Positions 44,676-54,670 of a DNA stretch of 64,000 nucleotides are shown piece by piece. The DNA comes from an uncultured Bacteroidales bacterium (GTDB lineage: Bacteria; Bacteroidota; Bacteroidia; Bacteroidales; UBA11471): the NCBI GenBank assembly GCA_947625885.1, contig CANQQA010000007.1, forward strand, positions 1 through 64,000, written 5' to 3'. Numbering within the stretch: position 1 is the stretch's first letter; each line of letters opens with the position of its first letter. The translations under genes and the position numbers were made by a program. The notes under the pieces are model-generated. The model was not told the origin of the DNA. It saw only the letters and a list, made by a program, of their open reading frames with translations, and made no database searches.

Positions 44676-45776
44676 ATGATACTTTCCCGATTATCAATCG
44701 TCAATTTCAAAAACATCGCGCAAGCCGATTTGACTTTTTCCGCCGGACTCAATTGTTTCTTAGGCAATAACGGCATGGGAAAAACCAATCTGCTCGACGC
44801 ACTCTATTATCTGTCGTTCTGCAAAAGTTCGACGAATGTCATCGACTCGCAGAACATACGGCACGGGGAAGAATTTTTCATGCTGCAAGGCAACTACGAC
44901 TACGGCGACGGTCGGGAAGAAGAGATATATTGCGGACTGAAACACCGGCAGAAAAAAATTTTCCGGCGAAACAAAAAGGAGTACGACCGACTGTCCGACC
45001 ATATCGGGCTGATTCCGCTAGTGATGATTTCGCCTGCCGATGCCGTGCTCATACAGGGCGGCAGCGACGAACGCCGCCGCTTTCTCGACATGGTCGTTTC
45101 GCAATTCGACAAGAGCTATTTAGACCGGTTGATACGCTACAACCGCGCTTTGATGCAGCGCAACACGCTGCTGAAAGAGGAGGTTTTCGATGCGTCGATG
45201 TATGAAATTTGGGAGGAGCAAATGGCGCAGGCGGCTGTCGGCATATACGAAGCCCGCTGCCGTTTTTTGGAAAAATTCATACCGGTTTTTCAAGAGTTCT
45301 ATTCCGTCATATCGGGCGGCGACGAAACGGTAGGACTTTCGTATACCTCGCATTTGAGTCGGGGCGACCTGCGCCCGCTGTTGGAAGAGGTACGCTCGCG
45401 CGACCTGATTTTGGGCTACACATCGCGAGGCATTCACAAAGACGAACTGGAAATGACGCTTGGAGAATATCCGATGAAACGCATCGGCTCGCAAGGGCAG
45501 AACAAGACGTTCTTGGTCGCCCTGAAACTCGCGCAATTCGATTACCTGAAACAGAACGGGCACACGGCTCCGCTGCTGCTGCTCGACGACGTTTTCGACA
45601 AACTCGACGCCATGCGCATGGGGAGAATCATCTCCTTAGTTTCGCAAGAGCGTTTCGGACAAATATTCGTTACGGACACCAACCGCGAATATCTCGACGC
45701 CATCGTGCGCCGTGCAGCCGGCGATTATCGCCTTTTCGGCGTGGAAAAGGGTTGTTTCACTGTCATTTCGGAATAG
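44676..45776 (+). CDS. recF: DNA replication and repair protein RecF
   Basis: SMC-like ATPase of 366 residues that loads RecA at gaps with RecO and RecR. Walker A is GNNGMGKTNLLD (about residues 30-41), the ABC signature lies near GSQGQNKTFLVALKLAQ, and Walker B is PLLLLDDVFDKLD. The ATG at 44676 (MILSRLSIVNFKN) fits the family better than 44655. It heads a recF-DUF721-thioesterase operon. Confidence 0.95.
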   Translation: MILSRLSIVNFKNIAQADLTFSAGLNCFLGNNGMGKTNLLDALYYLSFCKSSTNVIDSQNIRHGEEFFMLQGNYDYGDGREEEIYCGLKHRQKKIFRRNKKEYDRLSDHIGLIPLVMISPADAVLIQGGSDERRRFLDMVVSQFDKSYLDRLIRYNRALMQRNTLLKEEVFDASMYEIWEEQMAQAAVGIYEARCRFLEKFIPVFQEFYSVISGGDETVGLSYTSHLSRGDLRPLLEEVRSRDLILGYTSRGIHKDELEMTLGEYPMKRIGSQGQNKTFLVALKLAQFDYLKQNGHTAPLLLLDDVFDKLDAMRMGRIISLVSQERFGQIFVTDTNREYLDAIVRRAAGDYRLFGVEKGCFTVISE

Positions 45777-45777
45777 T

Positions 45778-46068
45778 ATGCAGCGAAAAGAGGCACAACG
45801 GTTAAGTGATTTGCTTCCGAAGGTTCTATCCGAACAAAACCTGACACAGAAGCTCGACGAAACGCAGATCGGCGTCTTGTGGCGAAATCTGTTCGGCGAA
45901 ACGGTTGCCGGCTACACCACCCGCGCACAAATGCGCAACGGCAAATTATACGTGTCGCTTTCGTCGGCAATACTGCGCAACGAATTGATGTGCAACAAAA
46001 TATCCTTGATAGAGCGATTGAATGAAGAGCTCGGGAAACCGTTGGTAAAAGATATTATTTTCAGATGA
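45778..46068 (+). CDS. DUF721/DciA-like protein
   Basis: 96 residues from the ATG at 45778, 1 nt after the recF stop. The basic KH-like DUF721 core is visible (LWRNLFGETVAGYTTRAQMRNGKLYVSLSSAILRNEL, shown here only as a guide). DUF721 includes DciA, the ancestral replicative-helicase loader; Bacteroidota members are minimal single-domain forms. Position beside recF supports a DNA-replication role. It overlaps the thioesterase start by 4 nt. Confidence 0.85.
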   Translation: MQRKEAQRLSDLLPKVLSEQNLTQKLDETQIGVLWRNLFGETVAGYTTRAQMRNGKLYVSLSSAILRNELMCNKISLIERLNEELGKPLVKDIIFR

Positions 46069-46508
46069 ATACGACAGACGAAAACGTATTCCGGCATACG
46101 CTGCCGGTGCAATTGCGATTCAACGACATAGACGGATTGGGACACCTCAACAATTCGGTTTATTTCTCTTTTTACGACTTGGGGAAACTGCATTATTTCG
46201 AGAGCATACGTCCGGATATGCGGGAGATAAAGGAGATAGACCTCGTCGTGGCGAACGTAAACGCCAACTTCCTCGCCCCGATTTTCTTGTACGACGAAGT
46301 CGTCGTACAGACCCGAACCGCAGCAATAGGAAACAAAAGCATCAAACTGTTTCAGCAAATCATGACGAATCGGCGTATCGTAAATGCGACGTGCGAAACG
46401 GTATTGGTGGGATTCGACTTCAAGACGGGAACGACGAAACCGATTTCAGCAGAATGGCGGCAGGCTATCGAGGCATACGAATCCCGCACATTCGAAAAAG
46501 AAAAATAA
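46065..46508 (+). CDS. Acyl-CoA thioesterase, 4HBT hotdog family
   Basis: 147-residue hotdog-fold protein. The active-site region RFNDIDGLGHLNNSVYFSFYDLG (N-terminal third, shown to place it) matches the 4-hydroxybenzoyl-CoA thioesterase/YbgC group with the Asp in LNNS-preceding helix. The substrate is unknown. It overlaps the DUF721 stop (ATGA) and converges on glsB with only 3 nt between stops. Confidence 0.85.
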   Translation: MNTTDENVFRHTLPVQLRFNDIDGLGHLNNSVYFSFYDLGKLHYFESIRPDMREIKEIDLVVANVNANFLAPIFLYDEVVVQTRTAAIGNKSIKLFQQIMTNRRIVNATCETVLVGFDFKTGTTKPISAEWRQAIEAYESRTFEKEK

Positions 46509-46511
46509 TCG

Positions 46512-47453
46512 TCAGATTTTTGAATCGCGCTCGTAAGTGTCGATGTGCCGCTTTTTCTTTTCGTCGAGAATTTCATCAATGGCAATAAGTATGCCCGACT
46601 CTTCGACGTTTCCGAATTCATCGTTGATTGCCGTACCGAATATGCGCATCGTAGGCGAGAGATTCATATAGCTGTTCACCAGCGGGGGAATATTGACACC
46701 CAACGCCCGCACCTCCTGATTGAGAATCTTGTAATCTTCTTTGAACGAATTATTTTCAGGGAAAAGTTTATTCAACGACTCGTAATCGCTGTGCGTATCG
46801 AGAGGGGTGCGCGGCCATACCAGATTGTCGGTATCGCGAAAATGTTTGTTCAAAAAGAAAAGAATCATATTGCGACCCACTTCGGAAAAAGTGGGATACA
46901 TGGTAAATTTCCCGAAGAAATATTTGATTTGCGGATAATTCACCGTAAGCGCCCCCAATCCGTCCCACAAGTTGTCGAGTGCAAAAAGGGCTTTGGCACC
47001 GGCATGAGACGACTGGTATTCGGGAACGACAAACGAACGACCCAGCTCAATGGTATATGGCATATACTCGGCGACGAATTTCGGAGAAAAATCGAACATA
47101 TGCGATGTGGCGATAATGGGACGCCCCGCATCGTCATACCGCATATTCTCGCCCAAAATGAAACGATACCCACCGATTATTTCCTGTGCATCGGGATTCC
47201 AGACAAGAAGCTGCTGACACGGATTTTCCATCGTGTCATACATATCTATATCGACGTCTTTTCCCGTACCGCCGCCTGCCAAACGAAATGAAATTTCACG
47301 CAGGCGTCCGATTTCGCGCATGGTATAAGGAGCATTCGCATAATCGACTATATAAATCTGATTTCCTCCCTTGTTCGTATTCCGCAAAAAGCGCTCCGGT
47401 GTAAGTTCGGCGATTATTTTCTCTGTTTCAACGGGGTCGATGATTTTTTTCAT
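46512..47453 (-). CDS. glsB: GlsB-type N-acyltransferase (glycine lipid synthesis)
   Basis: 313-residue GNAT-like protein related to OlsB. It fits the Bacteroides GlsB N-acyltransferase, which acylates glycine to start glycine-lipid synthesis. Visible segments are EIGRLREISFRLAGGGTGKD (about 46-65), LVWNPDAQEIIGGYRFI and ELGRSFVVPEYQ (about 136-147). It overlaps the stop of the upstream glsA by 4 nt; GlsA is the expected O-acyltransferase partner. The assignment is by family resemblance and gene pairing. Confidence 0.85.
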   Translation of the reverse strand: MKKIIDPVETEKIIAELTPERFLRNTNKGGNQIYIVDYANAPYTMREIGRLREISFRLAGGGTGKDVDIDMYDTMENPCQQLLVWNPDAQEIIGGYRFILGENMRYDDAGRPIIATSHMFDFSPKFVAEYMPYTIELGRSFVVPEYQSSHAGAKALFALDNLWDGLGALTVNYPQIKYFFGKFTMYPTFSEVGRNMILFFLNKHFRDTDNLVWPRTPLDTHSDYESLNKLFPENNSFKEDYKILNQEVRALGVNIPPLVNSYMNLSPTMRIFGTAINDEFGNVEESGILIAIDEILDEKKKRHIDTYERDSKI

Positions 47454-48295
47454 ATCCGCGTAGGTTTGTTTAGACTATCTCTGATACCGTAAACCTGATC
47501 CTTGACATATTGCGCCCACTCTTTCCGGCTCCTGCTCTTGTCGAAAGTCTGCCACGGAATCCGTTTTCCGAAATGTATGGTAAACGTTTTGTTTTCGCTT
47601 TTGAACATTTCATCGGGCAGGTAAATGAGTTCGATGTTGAATTTCAATCCCAGCCGCTTGCGCCACTGCGCAAAACGGTAAAAAAAGCGGGAATTGTATC
47701 CTTCAAACCAGACCGGAATGACATCTCGCCGATGCCGGACACTTTTCGTAATGAACGCTTTATTCCATTCCAAATCCTTGATTTCCCTGCCTTGCCGACG
47801 GGAAACGAGACCGGCAGGAAACACCGCCATTTGTCCGTCGCCGTCGTAGGCTTGCGTCAAAGCATCGGCATTGTCCTTATCCTGTTTGCCATAACTGTTG
47901 ATAGGGAGGAAATTTTCCGTCAATGGCGTCATTGCCATAAGCAAATCATTGACAAGAATCTTGAAATCACGGTTGTATTTTTTACCCAAAACCGAAATGA
48001 GAGCCACCCCGTCGAGTCCGCCGAGCGGGTGATTCGAGGCGAAAATGAATCGCCCCGTCTTCGGAATATTTTCCTCTCCGTCGCATTGTACGCCGATATG
48101 GAGATACTCCAACAAGGAATCGGCAAAATCGACCCCTTTTTCGCGATGAATCTCCAAAAAGCGATTTATCCGGTCTTGTTGAATGATGTGTTTGAGATAA
48201 TTGTAGAAAAATTTCGGTATGCGTTTTCCCCACTTTGCCGATTTTCCTTTCACAACCGCCTCTACATCAATGCGCAAAGAGTTATCGTCTCCCAT
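47450..48295 (-). CDS. glsA: GlsA-type O-acyltransferase (PlsC-like)
   Basis: PlsC-like acyltransferase of 281 residues expected to add the second, ester-linked chain to make the full glycine lipid. The acyltransferase box reads SNHPLGGLDG, with five residues between His and Asp instead of the usual four, and the second box is FPAGLVSR in place of FPEGTxS. I chose MGDDNSLRIDVEAV at 48295; METMGDDN at 48304 is possible, and 48319 lies inside the putative promoter. It is followed by glsB with a 4-nt overlap. Confidence 0.83.
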   Translation of the reverse strand: MGDDNSLRIDVEAVVKGKSAKWGKRIPKFFYNYLKHIIQQDRINRFLEIHREKGVDFADSLLEYLHIGVQCDGEENIPKTGRFIFASNHPLGGLDGVALISVLGKKYNRDFKILVNDLLMAMTPLTENFLPINSYGKQDKDNADALTQAYDGDGQMAVFPAGLVSRRQGREIKDLEWNKAFITKSVRHRRDVIPVWFEGYNSRFFYRFAQWRKRLGLKFNIELIYLPDEMFKSENKTFTIHFGKRIPWQTFDKSRSRKEWAQYVKDQVYGIRDSLNKPTRI

Positions 48296-48316
48296 TGTTT
48301 CCATGTAAAAAACGGA

Positions 48317-48324
48317 CAAAGATA
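48317..48324 (-). promoter_or_regulatory. Putative -7 box for glsA-glsB
   Basis: Minus-strand TATCTTTG, part of the palindrome CAAAGAT-AGTGA-ATCTTTG. It argues for a glsA start at 48304 or 48295. Confidence 0.4.
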
Positions 48325-48469
48325 GTGAATCTTTGCGGAATAGCGCTTTTTATTTAGGAAAAATGACTTTTCTATTCTTTCCAAGAGCATTTTCAGAAAG
48401 GTGAAAGGAGCGATTCATTATAAATTGTTAAAAAATGCAAGGATTATTCTATTGTCCATGTTTTATTAC

Positions 48470-48477
48470 TACCTTTA
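48470..48477 (+). promoter_or_regulatory. Weak -7 box before the dcw cluster
   Basis: TACCTTTA, one base off TAnnTTTG, 29 nt before the rsmH ATG. The 200-nt gap from glsA to rsmH contains no mraZ and no triple TGGG-type MraZ box. Confidence 0.3.
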
Positions 48478-48506
48478 CCACATGAAGTACCCGCTTGAAT
48501 AAAACC

Positions 48507-49415
48507 ATGCAATCGACTGTATATCATATACCTGCATTACTTGGCGCCTGCATCGAAAATTTAGCGATACGTCCCGACGGAACGTATGTCGATGCCACAT
48601 ACGGCGGTGGCGGGCATTCCCGGGCGATATTGGAACGGTTGGGAACGAAAGGCAGGCTTTTTTCTTTCGACCAAGATGAAGACGTGTGCTCCCATACTAT
48701 CGACGACCCGCGATTTACTTTCATTCACGGCAACTTTCGGTTTCTGAAAAATTTTATGCGTTACCACGAAGTCGAAGTCATAGACGGGCTGTTAGCCGAC
48801 TTGGGGGTTTCGTTTCACCATTTCGATACATCGGAACGGGGGTTTTCGTTCCGGCTTGACGGGCATCTCGATATGCGCATGAACCGGCGGGCACAGCTTT
48901 CCGCTGCCGATGTCATAGCCGATTACCCGCAAGAAAAGCTGTCCGATATTTTCTATCTGTACGGCGAGTTGCGCTCGGCTCGGAAAATCGCGGAGACCAT
49001 TGTCGCCGCACGGCGGAAAAACAGAATCGAAACGACCGGGCAATTGGTGGAAATCGTGTCGCCCTGCATCGACCGGAGGCAGGAGAAAAAAGAGCTAGCC
49101 TGCATATTTCAGGCGCTGCGCATCGAAGTAAACCGCGAAACGGAAGCGCTGCAAAAAATGCTTTCGTCGGCAGTAACGCTGCTGCGGCAAGGCGGACGCA
49201 TAGCCATACTCACCTACCATTCGCTCGAAGACCGTATCGTCAAAAACTTTTTCAAGACAGGAAATTTCGAAGGACGCGTCGAAAAAGATTTTTTCGGCAA
49301 GGAATCAGCACCGCTGCGTCCCCTAAACAACAAAGTAATCGTGCCCGATGAGGAAGAAATAATCCGGAATCCGCGTGCCCGCAGTGCAAAATTGCGCGTG
49401 GCAGAAAAATTGTAA
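48507..49415 (+). CDS. rsmH: 16S rRNA (cytosine1402-N4)-methyltransferase RsmH
   Basis: First gene of the dcw cluster, 302 residues. The SAM motif is DATYGGGGHSRAIL (about residues 29-42), followed by DLGVSFHHFD and the C-terminal LTYHSLEDRIVKNFF. The ATG at 48507 is used; the tracked start at 48495 is a TTG. ftsL follows 11 nt downstream. Confidence 0.95.
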   Translation: MQSTVYHIPALLGACIENLAIRPDGTYVDATYGGGGHSRAILERLGTKGRLFSFDQDEDVCSHTIDDPRFTFIHGNFRFLKNFMRYHEVEVIDGLLADLGVSFHHFDTSERGFSFRLDGHLDMRMNRRAQLSAADVIADYPQEKLSDIFYLYGELRSARKIAETIVAARRKNRIETTGQLVEIVSPCIDRRQEKKELACIFQALRIEVNRETEALQKMLSSAVTLLRQGGRIAILTYHSLEDRIVKNFFKTGNFEGRVEKDFFGKESAPLRPLNNKVIVPDEEEIIRNPRARSAKLRVAEKL

Positions 49416-49426
49416 CCGAAAAAAAC

Positions 49427-49819
49427 ATGGAACCCGAAGACGAGAAAGAGATAAAAAACGACACCCCGCAAAACTCTAAAAACTTTTTTCAGAAATATTG
49501 GGATTTGCTTTTTGCCGACGGCGAATTGGTGTCGGTCGATTTTCTTTTGCGGCATTGGAAAACCTTTCTTTTCATCGTCATCATGCTGTTCCTCTATATC
49601 GGGAACCGATACAACTGCACTCGAAAAATGTTGGAAATAAAACGATTGCACGCCCAGATAGAAAATTTGCGAAACGAGTCGATAACGCTGTCGTCGGAAC
49701 TCACCGGCATCGGACAGCCCTCCCAGATACAGCAGATGCTCGAAAGCAAGGGCATAGAAATAGCCCCTGCCGTAACACCGTCGTACAAACTAATCCGTAA
49801 AAAATATGGCGACAAATAA
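49427..49819 (+). CDS. ftsL: FtsL-like cell division protein
   Basis: 130-residue bitopic protein with an acidic cytoplasmic N-terminus, one TM (about 47-63, FLFIVIMLFLYIG) and a periplasmic coiled-coil (EIKRLHAQIENLRNES). This is the Bacteroidota FtsL-like protein, identified by position between rsmH and ftsI. It would join FtsQ and FtsB-type partners to activate FtsWI. It overlaps ftsI by 14 nt. Confidence 0.88.
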   Translation: MEPEDEKEIKNDTPQNSKNFFQKYWDLLFADGELVSVDFLLRHWKTFLFIVIMLFLYIGNRYNCTRKMLEIKRLHAQIENLRNESITLSSELTGIGQPSQIQQMLESKGIEIAPAVTPSYKLIRKKYGDK

Positions 49820-51947
49820 GAGCAGCATCTATTCCCGATACTCGATAATCGTTGCATTCATAGCGCTTGTCTGCATCGCCATACTTTTCAGCATGGGGCG
49901 GACGATATTCGCCGAAGGAGAGGCTTGGCGACACAAAGCCGACTCGATAGGATTCCGCACGGAAACAGTGCCCGCCAAAAGAGGTGACATTCTGGCAACG
50001 GACGGACGGCTGTTGGCAACGACCGTTCCTATCTATACGATGTACATGGACATGGCGGTGACAGAAGCCCATAAAGATACGTTCAACCGCTATCTCGACC
50101 CGCTGTGCAAAGCTCTGGCACAAATGCCGGGCGAACATAATGCCGACGGTTATCGCCGCCTGCTCACAGCGGGATTTCATGCAAAAAACAAACGGTACTA
50201 CCGGATTTCGACGCGGACGCTCTCTTATATGGAGAAACAACAGATTCTCTCCTATCCGTTTTTCAACAAAAAAAATTCCAACCAAACCGGCATCATATTC
50301 GAGGAACAGTCGCGACGGAAAAGACCTTTCGGACTGGAAGCGGTAGCTACCATCGGCAATGCACGGGCAGCCGGAACAAGCGGCATAGAACTCGCTTGCG
50401 ACTCGCTGCTGCGGGGGGTGCCCGGCTTACAGGAGAAACAGCGCAACCGCATACCGTCGCAATACATCAATAAAATTCTCCGCGCGCCCATTGCCGGAAA
50501 AGACATCGTTACCACCATCGACGCCGACATACAGGACATGGCGGAGTCGGCTCTGATGAACAAACTGATACAGACCAATGCCGACTACGGCACGGCGGTC
50601 GTCATGGAAGTCGAAACGGGTGCCATACGGGCAATTGCCAACCTCGACAAACAGCGGGACGGCAGCTATGAGGAAATGGACAATCACGCCATAAGCGACT
50701 TCGTAGAGCCCGGCTCCACGTTCAAAACCGCCGCCATGATGGTGGCACTGGACGCCGGCGTGGTGCGTCCCGACGATAAGTTCGACACGGGAAACGGACT
50801 TTTCCACTATGCCGGCAGAGATATGAAAGACCATAACTATTCGCACGGCGGCTACCACGAAATCACGGCGGCACAGGCAATATGGTATTCATCGAATATC
50901 GGTGTGTCGAAAGTCGTCCTTCGCGGATTCGAGCGCGAACCGAAAAAATTCGTGGACGGTCTGTATGCCATCGGACTGAACAAAGCCATCGACCTGCATC
51001 TGCCCGACGCCAGTGCTCCGCGCATCAAATACCCGACCCTGTCCGACGGAAAGCCCAATCCCGAATGGTGGAAAACCTCTCTCCCATGGATGAGCTTTGG
51101 ATACGAAGTGTCGATACCGCCCATTTACACCCTGATGTTTTACAATGCCATCGCCAACGACGGCAAAATGATAACACCCTACGTCATCGCCGGCGTAAGT
51201 GAAGACGGAGAAATGGTGCAGAAATTCAAATCCGAAGTCGTCAATAGCCGGATATGCAAATCGCAAACATTGAAAGAGATACGGCAGATGTTGAAAGATG
51301 TCGTGCTCTACGGCACGGCTCGCGGGAAAAATGCCGTCGGCTCCGACTATGTGCAAATCGCCGGCAAGACCGGAACGGCACAGATACACCAAAGCGATGC
51401 AGGCTACAAGGGAAACGGCGTACGGCACCGCGTATCGTTCTGCGGCTACTTCCCTGCCGACAATCCCAAATATTCCTGCATCGTGGTGATTTCCAATCCG
51501 AGAATCGGCTACCCTTCGGGAGGTACCATGTCGGGAGCCGTACTGCGCGAAATAGCCGAACAGCTCTATGCGCGCGGTTTCCTTTCGACTGATGAAACAC
51601 TGCCAACTGATACGCTCTTGCCGCAAATGCCTTACATAAAAAACGGCAATTTAGCCGCGACTTCGCGCGTCTGCCGCACGCTCTCTTTGCCCTGCACGCC
51701 GCCCGAAACCGGCGCGGAATGGGTGCGGACAACGACAAAAGACAACTCAATTGCCTTGAACAAAATACCGGTCATCGACAACCTCGTACCGTCGGTGATA
51801 GGTATGGGAGCAAGCGATGCTCTTTATCTGTTGGAAGAAGCCGGCTTGTACGTGGAAATAGAGGGCAGCGGCAAAGTAACCAAACAATCCATTCCCGCCG
51901 GAAGACGGGCGCATAAAGGGGATTATATACGAATCGTATTGAGGTAA
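49806..51947 (+). CDS. ftsI: Division transpeptidase FtsI (PBP with PASTA domain)
   Basis: Class B penicillin-binding protein of 713 residues that cross-links septal peptidoglycan. TM at about 12-32, then a PBP-dimer domain (about 50-220). The transpeptidase motifs are GSTFK (SxxK), SSN (in WYSSNIGV) and GKTGTA (KTG). A single C-terminal PASTA domain ([20 protein letters not shown]) follows. FtsW is five genes downstream. The start overlaps ftsL. Confidence 0.95.
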   Translation: MATNKSSIYSRYSIIVAFIALVCIAILFSMGRTIFAEGEAWRHKADSIGFRTETVPAKRGDILATDGRLLATTVPIYTMYMDMAVTEAHKDTFNRYLDPLCKALAQMPGEHNADGYRRLLTAGFHAKNKRYYRISTRTLSYMEKQQILSYPFFNKKNSNQTGIIFEEQSRRKRPFGLEAVATIGNARAAGTSGIELACDSLLRGVPGLQEKQRNRIPSQYINKILRAPIAGKDIVTTIDADIQDMAESALMNKLIQTNADYGTAVVMEVETGAIRAIANLDKQRDGSYEEMDNHAISDFVEPGSTFKTAAMMVALDAGVVRPDDKFDTGNGLFHYAGRDMKDHNYSHGGYHEITAAQAIWYSSNIGVSKVVLRGFEREPKKFVDGLYAIGLNKAIDLHLPDASAPRIKYPTLSDGKPNPEWWKTSLPWMSFGYEVSIPPIYTLMFYNAIANDGKMITPYVIAGVSEDGEMVQKFKSEVVNSRICKSQTLKEIRQMLKDVVLYGTARGKNAVGSDYVQIAGKTGTAQIHQSDAGYKGNGVRHRVSFCGYFPADNPKYSCIVVISNPRIGYPSGGTMSGAVLREIAEQLYARGFLSTDETLPTDTLLPQMPYIKNGNLAATSRVCRTLSLPCTPPETGAEWVRTTTKDNSIALNKIPVIDNLVPSVIGMGASDALYLLEEAGLYVEIEGSGKVTKQSIPAGRRAHKGDYIRIVLR

Positions 51948-51958
51948 AACTATTGTAT

Positions 51959-53410
51959 ATGCAACTGAAAAATCTTCTTCAAGCTCTGAAAACGACCGCA
52001 GTCATCGGAAACGACAACATCGACATTACCGCCGTCGAAGCCGACTCCCGCCGTGTGGCAAAAGGCTCATTGTTCGTTGCCGTGCGCGGTACGGCAGTCG
52101 ACGGGCATACCTTTATCGACAAAGCCGTAGCGCAGGGGGCTGCGGCAATCGTTTGCGAAGAACTGCCGGAAAACATTTCTCCGAATGTAACTTATATAAC
52201 AACACACGATACACGGGAAAGTCTGGGACTTTTGGCGTCGGCATGGTACGGCAACCCGTCGCAGGAGCTGACGCTCGTAGGCGTTACGGGAACGAACGGA
52301 AAAACCACGACCGCCACGCTGCTGTACGAAATGTTCCGCCTTTTCGGCGAAAAAGCAGGACTGCTCTCGACCGTATGCAATTACATCGACGACAAAGCCG
52401 TGCCCACCGACCACACGACACCCGACCCGCTGACACTTCACCGGCTGCTGCGGGAAATGGTCGATGCCGGCTGCCGCTACGCTTTCATGGAGGTGAGTTC
52501 GCACTCGGTCGATCAGAAGCGCATCGCCGGCTTGGATTTCGACGGCGCCATCTTCACTAACCTGACGCGCGACCATCTCGACTACCATAAAACCGTACAG
52601 GCTTACCTCAAAGCAAAAAAACAATTTTTCGACAACCTGCCGGAAACGGCTTTCGCCCTGACGAACGACGACGACAAAAACGGAGCCGTCATGCTGCAAA
52701 ACACGCGGGCTTCGCGCCACAGCTACGCTCTCAACAGCCTCGCCGATTTCAAGGGACGCATCATCGAAAGCCGCCTCGACGGCACGACTCTCGAAATAAA
52801 CGGACGGGAAGTAGAAGTGCAATTCGTCGGCAAATTCAATGCCTACAACCTGTTAGCAGTTTACGGAGCAGCCTGCCTGTTGGGCGAGAATCCTGAAAAA
52901 GTGCTGGTGAATCTGAGTTTGTTGGTACCCGTCTCGGGACGGTTCCAAACGCTGCACGCCCCGCAAAAATACACAGTCATAGTCGATTACGCACACACAC
53001 CCGATGCGCTTACCAACGTGCTGACCTCGATAAGAGGCGTCGTCGGTCGTTCGGGGCAGGTGATAACAGTGGTCGGCGCGGGCGGCAACCGCGACAAGGG
53101 GAAACGCCCGCTGATGGCGCAAGAGGCGGTGAAATGGAGCGACCGCGTGATACTCACATCGGACAATCCGCGCTTCGAGAAGCCGCAGGACATTCTCGAC
53201 GACATGCTCGCCGGTCTCGATGCGGCACAACGCCGCAAAACCCTGACTATCGTCGATAGAAGGGAAGCCATACGCACCGCCACGCAATTCGCGCAGGCGG
53301 GCGACGTGGTGCTCATTGCCGGAAAAGGACACGAAGATTATCAGGAAATCGAAGGTGTAAAACATCATTTCAACGACAAAGAAGAAGTAGAGCGTATATT
53401 CAACGAATAA
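51959..53410 (+). CDS. murE: UDP-MurNAc-tripeptide synthetase MurE (meso-DAP type)
   Basis: ATP-dependent ligase of 483 residues that adds the third stem-peptide residue. The ATP motif is GTNGKTTTA (about residue 112). The C-terminal DNPR motif (SDNPRFEKP) indicates meso-diaminopimelate as the added amino acid. The ATG at 51959 is used; the tracked start at 51953 is a TTG two codons earlier. mraY follows 6 nt downstream. Confidence 0.96.
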   Translation: MQLKNLLQALKTTAVIGNDNIDITAVEADSRRVAKGSLFVAVRGTAVDGHTFIDKAVAQGAAAIVCEELPENISPNVTYITTHDTRESLGLLASAWYGNPSQELTLVGVTGTNGKTTTATLLYEMFRLFGEKAGLLSTVCNYIDDKAVPTDHTTPDPLTLHRLLREMVDAGCRYAFMEVSSHSVDQKRIAGLDFDGAIFTNLTRDHLDYHKTVQAYLKAKKQFFDNLPETAFALTNDDDKNGAVMLQNTRASRHSYALNSLADFKGRIIESRLDGTTLEINGREVEVQFVGKFNAYNLLAVYGAACLLGENPEKVLVNLSLLVPVSGRFQTLHAPQKYTVIVDYAHTPDALTNVLTSIRGVVGRSGQVITVVGAGGNRDKGKRPLMAQEAVKWSDRVILTSDNPRFEKPQDILDDMLAGLDAAQRRKTLTIVDRREAIRTATQFAQAGDVVLIAGKGHEDYQEIEGVKHHFNDKEEVERIFNE

Positions 53411-53416
53411 ATAATC

Positions 53417-54670
53417 ATGCTGTATCCCTTATTTCAATATCTCGACAATCTGGATATTCCCGGAATGGGAGTATTCCGGTACATTTCGTTCCGGTCTGGA
53501 ATGGCGCTTATCCTGTCGCTGTTCATCGCAACGATTATCGGCAAGCGCCTCATCGCCCGCCTGCAAAAAATGCAGATAGGCGAAACCGTGCGCAATCTCG
53601 GCATAGAAGGGCAACTGAGCAAAAAAGGCACCCCGACGATGGGAGGCATCATCATCATCATATCCATTCTGGTGCCCTGCCTGCTGGTGGGACGCCTCGA
53701 CAATATCTACATGATATTGATGCTGGTATCGACCATCTGGCTGGGAACAATCGGTTTTATCGACGACTACAAAAAACTGAAATTCCATAACAAGGACGGA
53801 CTTTCGGGAAAATACAAAATCATCGGACAAGTAGGTTTGGGGCTGATAGTAGGGCTTACGCTCTACATGAGTCCGAATGTGGTGATTCGCGAAAACGTTA
53901 CGGTACAGCACGACAACACGGCGGAAATACTCTATTCGCCGGAAAACATCAAATCCACCCAGACGACGATTCCGTTTATGAAAAACAACAATTTCGACTA
54001 CGCCGAACTCGTGCCTTTTCTCGGTGAACACGCCCAGACGGCGGGGTGGATTATCTTTATCTTCGTAACGATTCTCGTGGTAACGGCTGTCTCCAACGGA
54101 GCCAACCTCACCGACGGACTCGACGGACTGGCAACAGGCAGCTCGGCAATCATCGGCATCGCACTGGCGATTCTGGCGTATCTGTCGGGACACATCGCGT
54201 ATGCCTCCTATCTGAATATCATGTACATTCCGGGCACGGAAGAGCTGGTGGTATTCTCCTGCGCATTCATCGGTGCGATCATCGGATTCCTCTGGTACAA
54301 CGCCTTTCCCGCGCAAGTGTTCATGGGCGACACCGGCAGTCTGACGCTCGGCGGCATCATTGCCGTATTCGCCATGATTATCCACAAAGAGCTGCTGCTG
54401 CCGCTGTTGTGCGGAATCTTTTTGGTAGAGAGCCTTTCGGTAATCCTGCAAACCGGTTATTTCAAATATACGAAACACCGCTACGGGGCAGGACGGCGCA
54501 TCTTCAAAATGACGCCGCTGCACCACCACTTCCAAAAAGCCGCCGGCGACGTGGAAGCGCTGATAAAAAAACCGCTGACGGCGATTCCCGAATCGAAAAT
54601 CGTTATCCGCTTTTGGATTGTGGGAGTCATTCTGGCAGTATTGACATTGGTTACATTGAAAATGCGATAA
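53417..54670 (+). CDS. mraY: Phospho-MurNAc-pentapeptide transferase MraY
   Basis: Integral membrane enzyme making lipid I, with about ten TMs in 417 residues. Active-site motifs are IGFIDDYKKL, NLTDGLDGLA, FMGDTGSLTLGG and the MTPLHHHF loop. It is longer than the E. coli enzyme (360) because of an insertion at about residues 150-190 (NTAEILYSPENIKST), as in other Bacteroidota. murD begins at the base after its stop codon. Confidence 0.96.
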   Translation: MLYPLFQYLDNLDIPGMGVFRYISFRSGMALILSLFIATIIGKRLIARLQKMQIGETVRNLGIEGQLSKKGTPTMGGIIIIISILVPCLLVGRLDNIYMILMLVSTIWLGTIGFIDDYKKLKFHNKDGLSGKYKIIGQVGLGLIVGLTLYMSPNVVIRENVTVQHDNTAEILYSPENIKSTQTTIPFMKNNNFDYAELVPFLGEHAQTAGWIIFIFVTILVVTAVSNGANLTDGLDGLATGSSAIIGIALAILAYLSGHIAYASYLNIMYIPGTEELVVFSCAFIGAIIGFLWYNAFPAQVFMGDTGSLTLGGIIAVFAMIIHKELLLPLLCGIFLVESLSVILQTGYFKYTKHRYGAGRRIFKMTPLHHHFQKAAGDVEALIKKPLTAIPESKIVIRFWIVGVILAVLTLVTLKMR

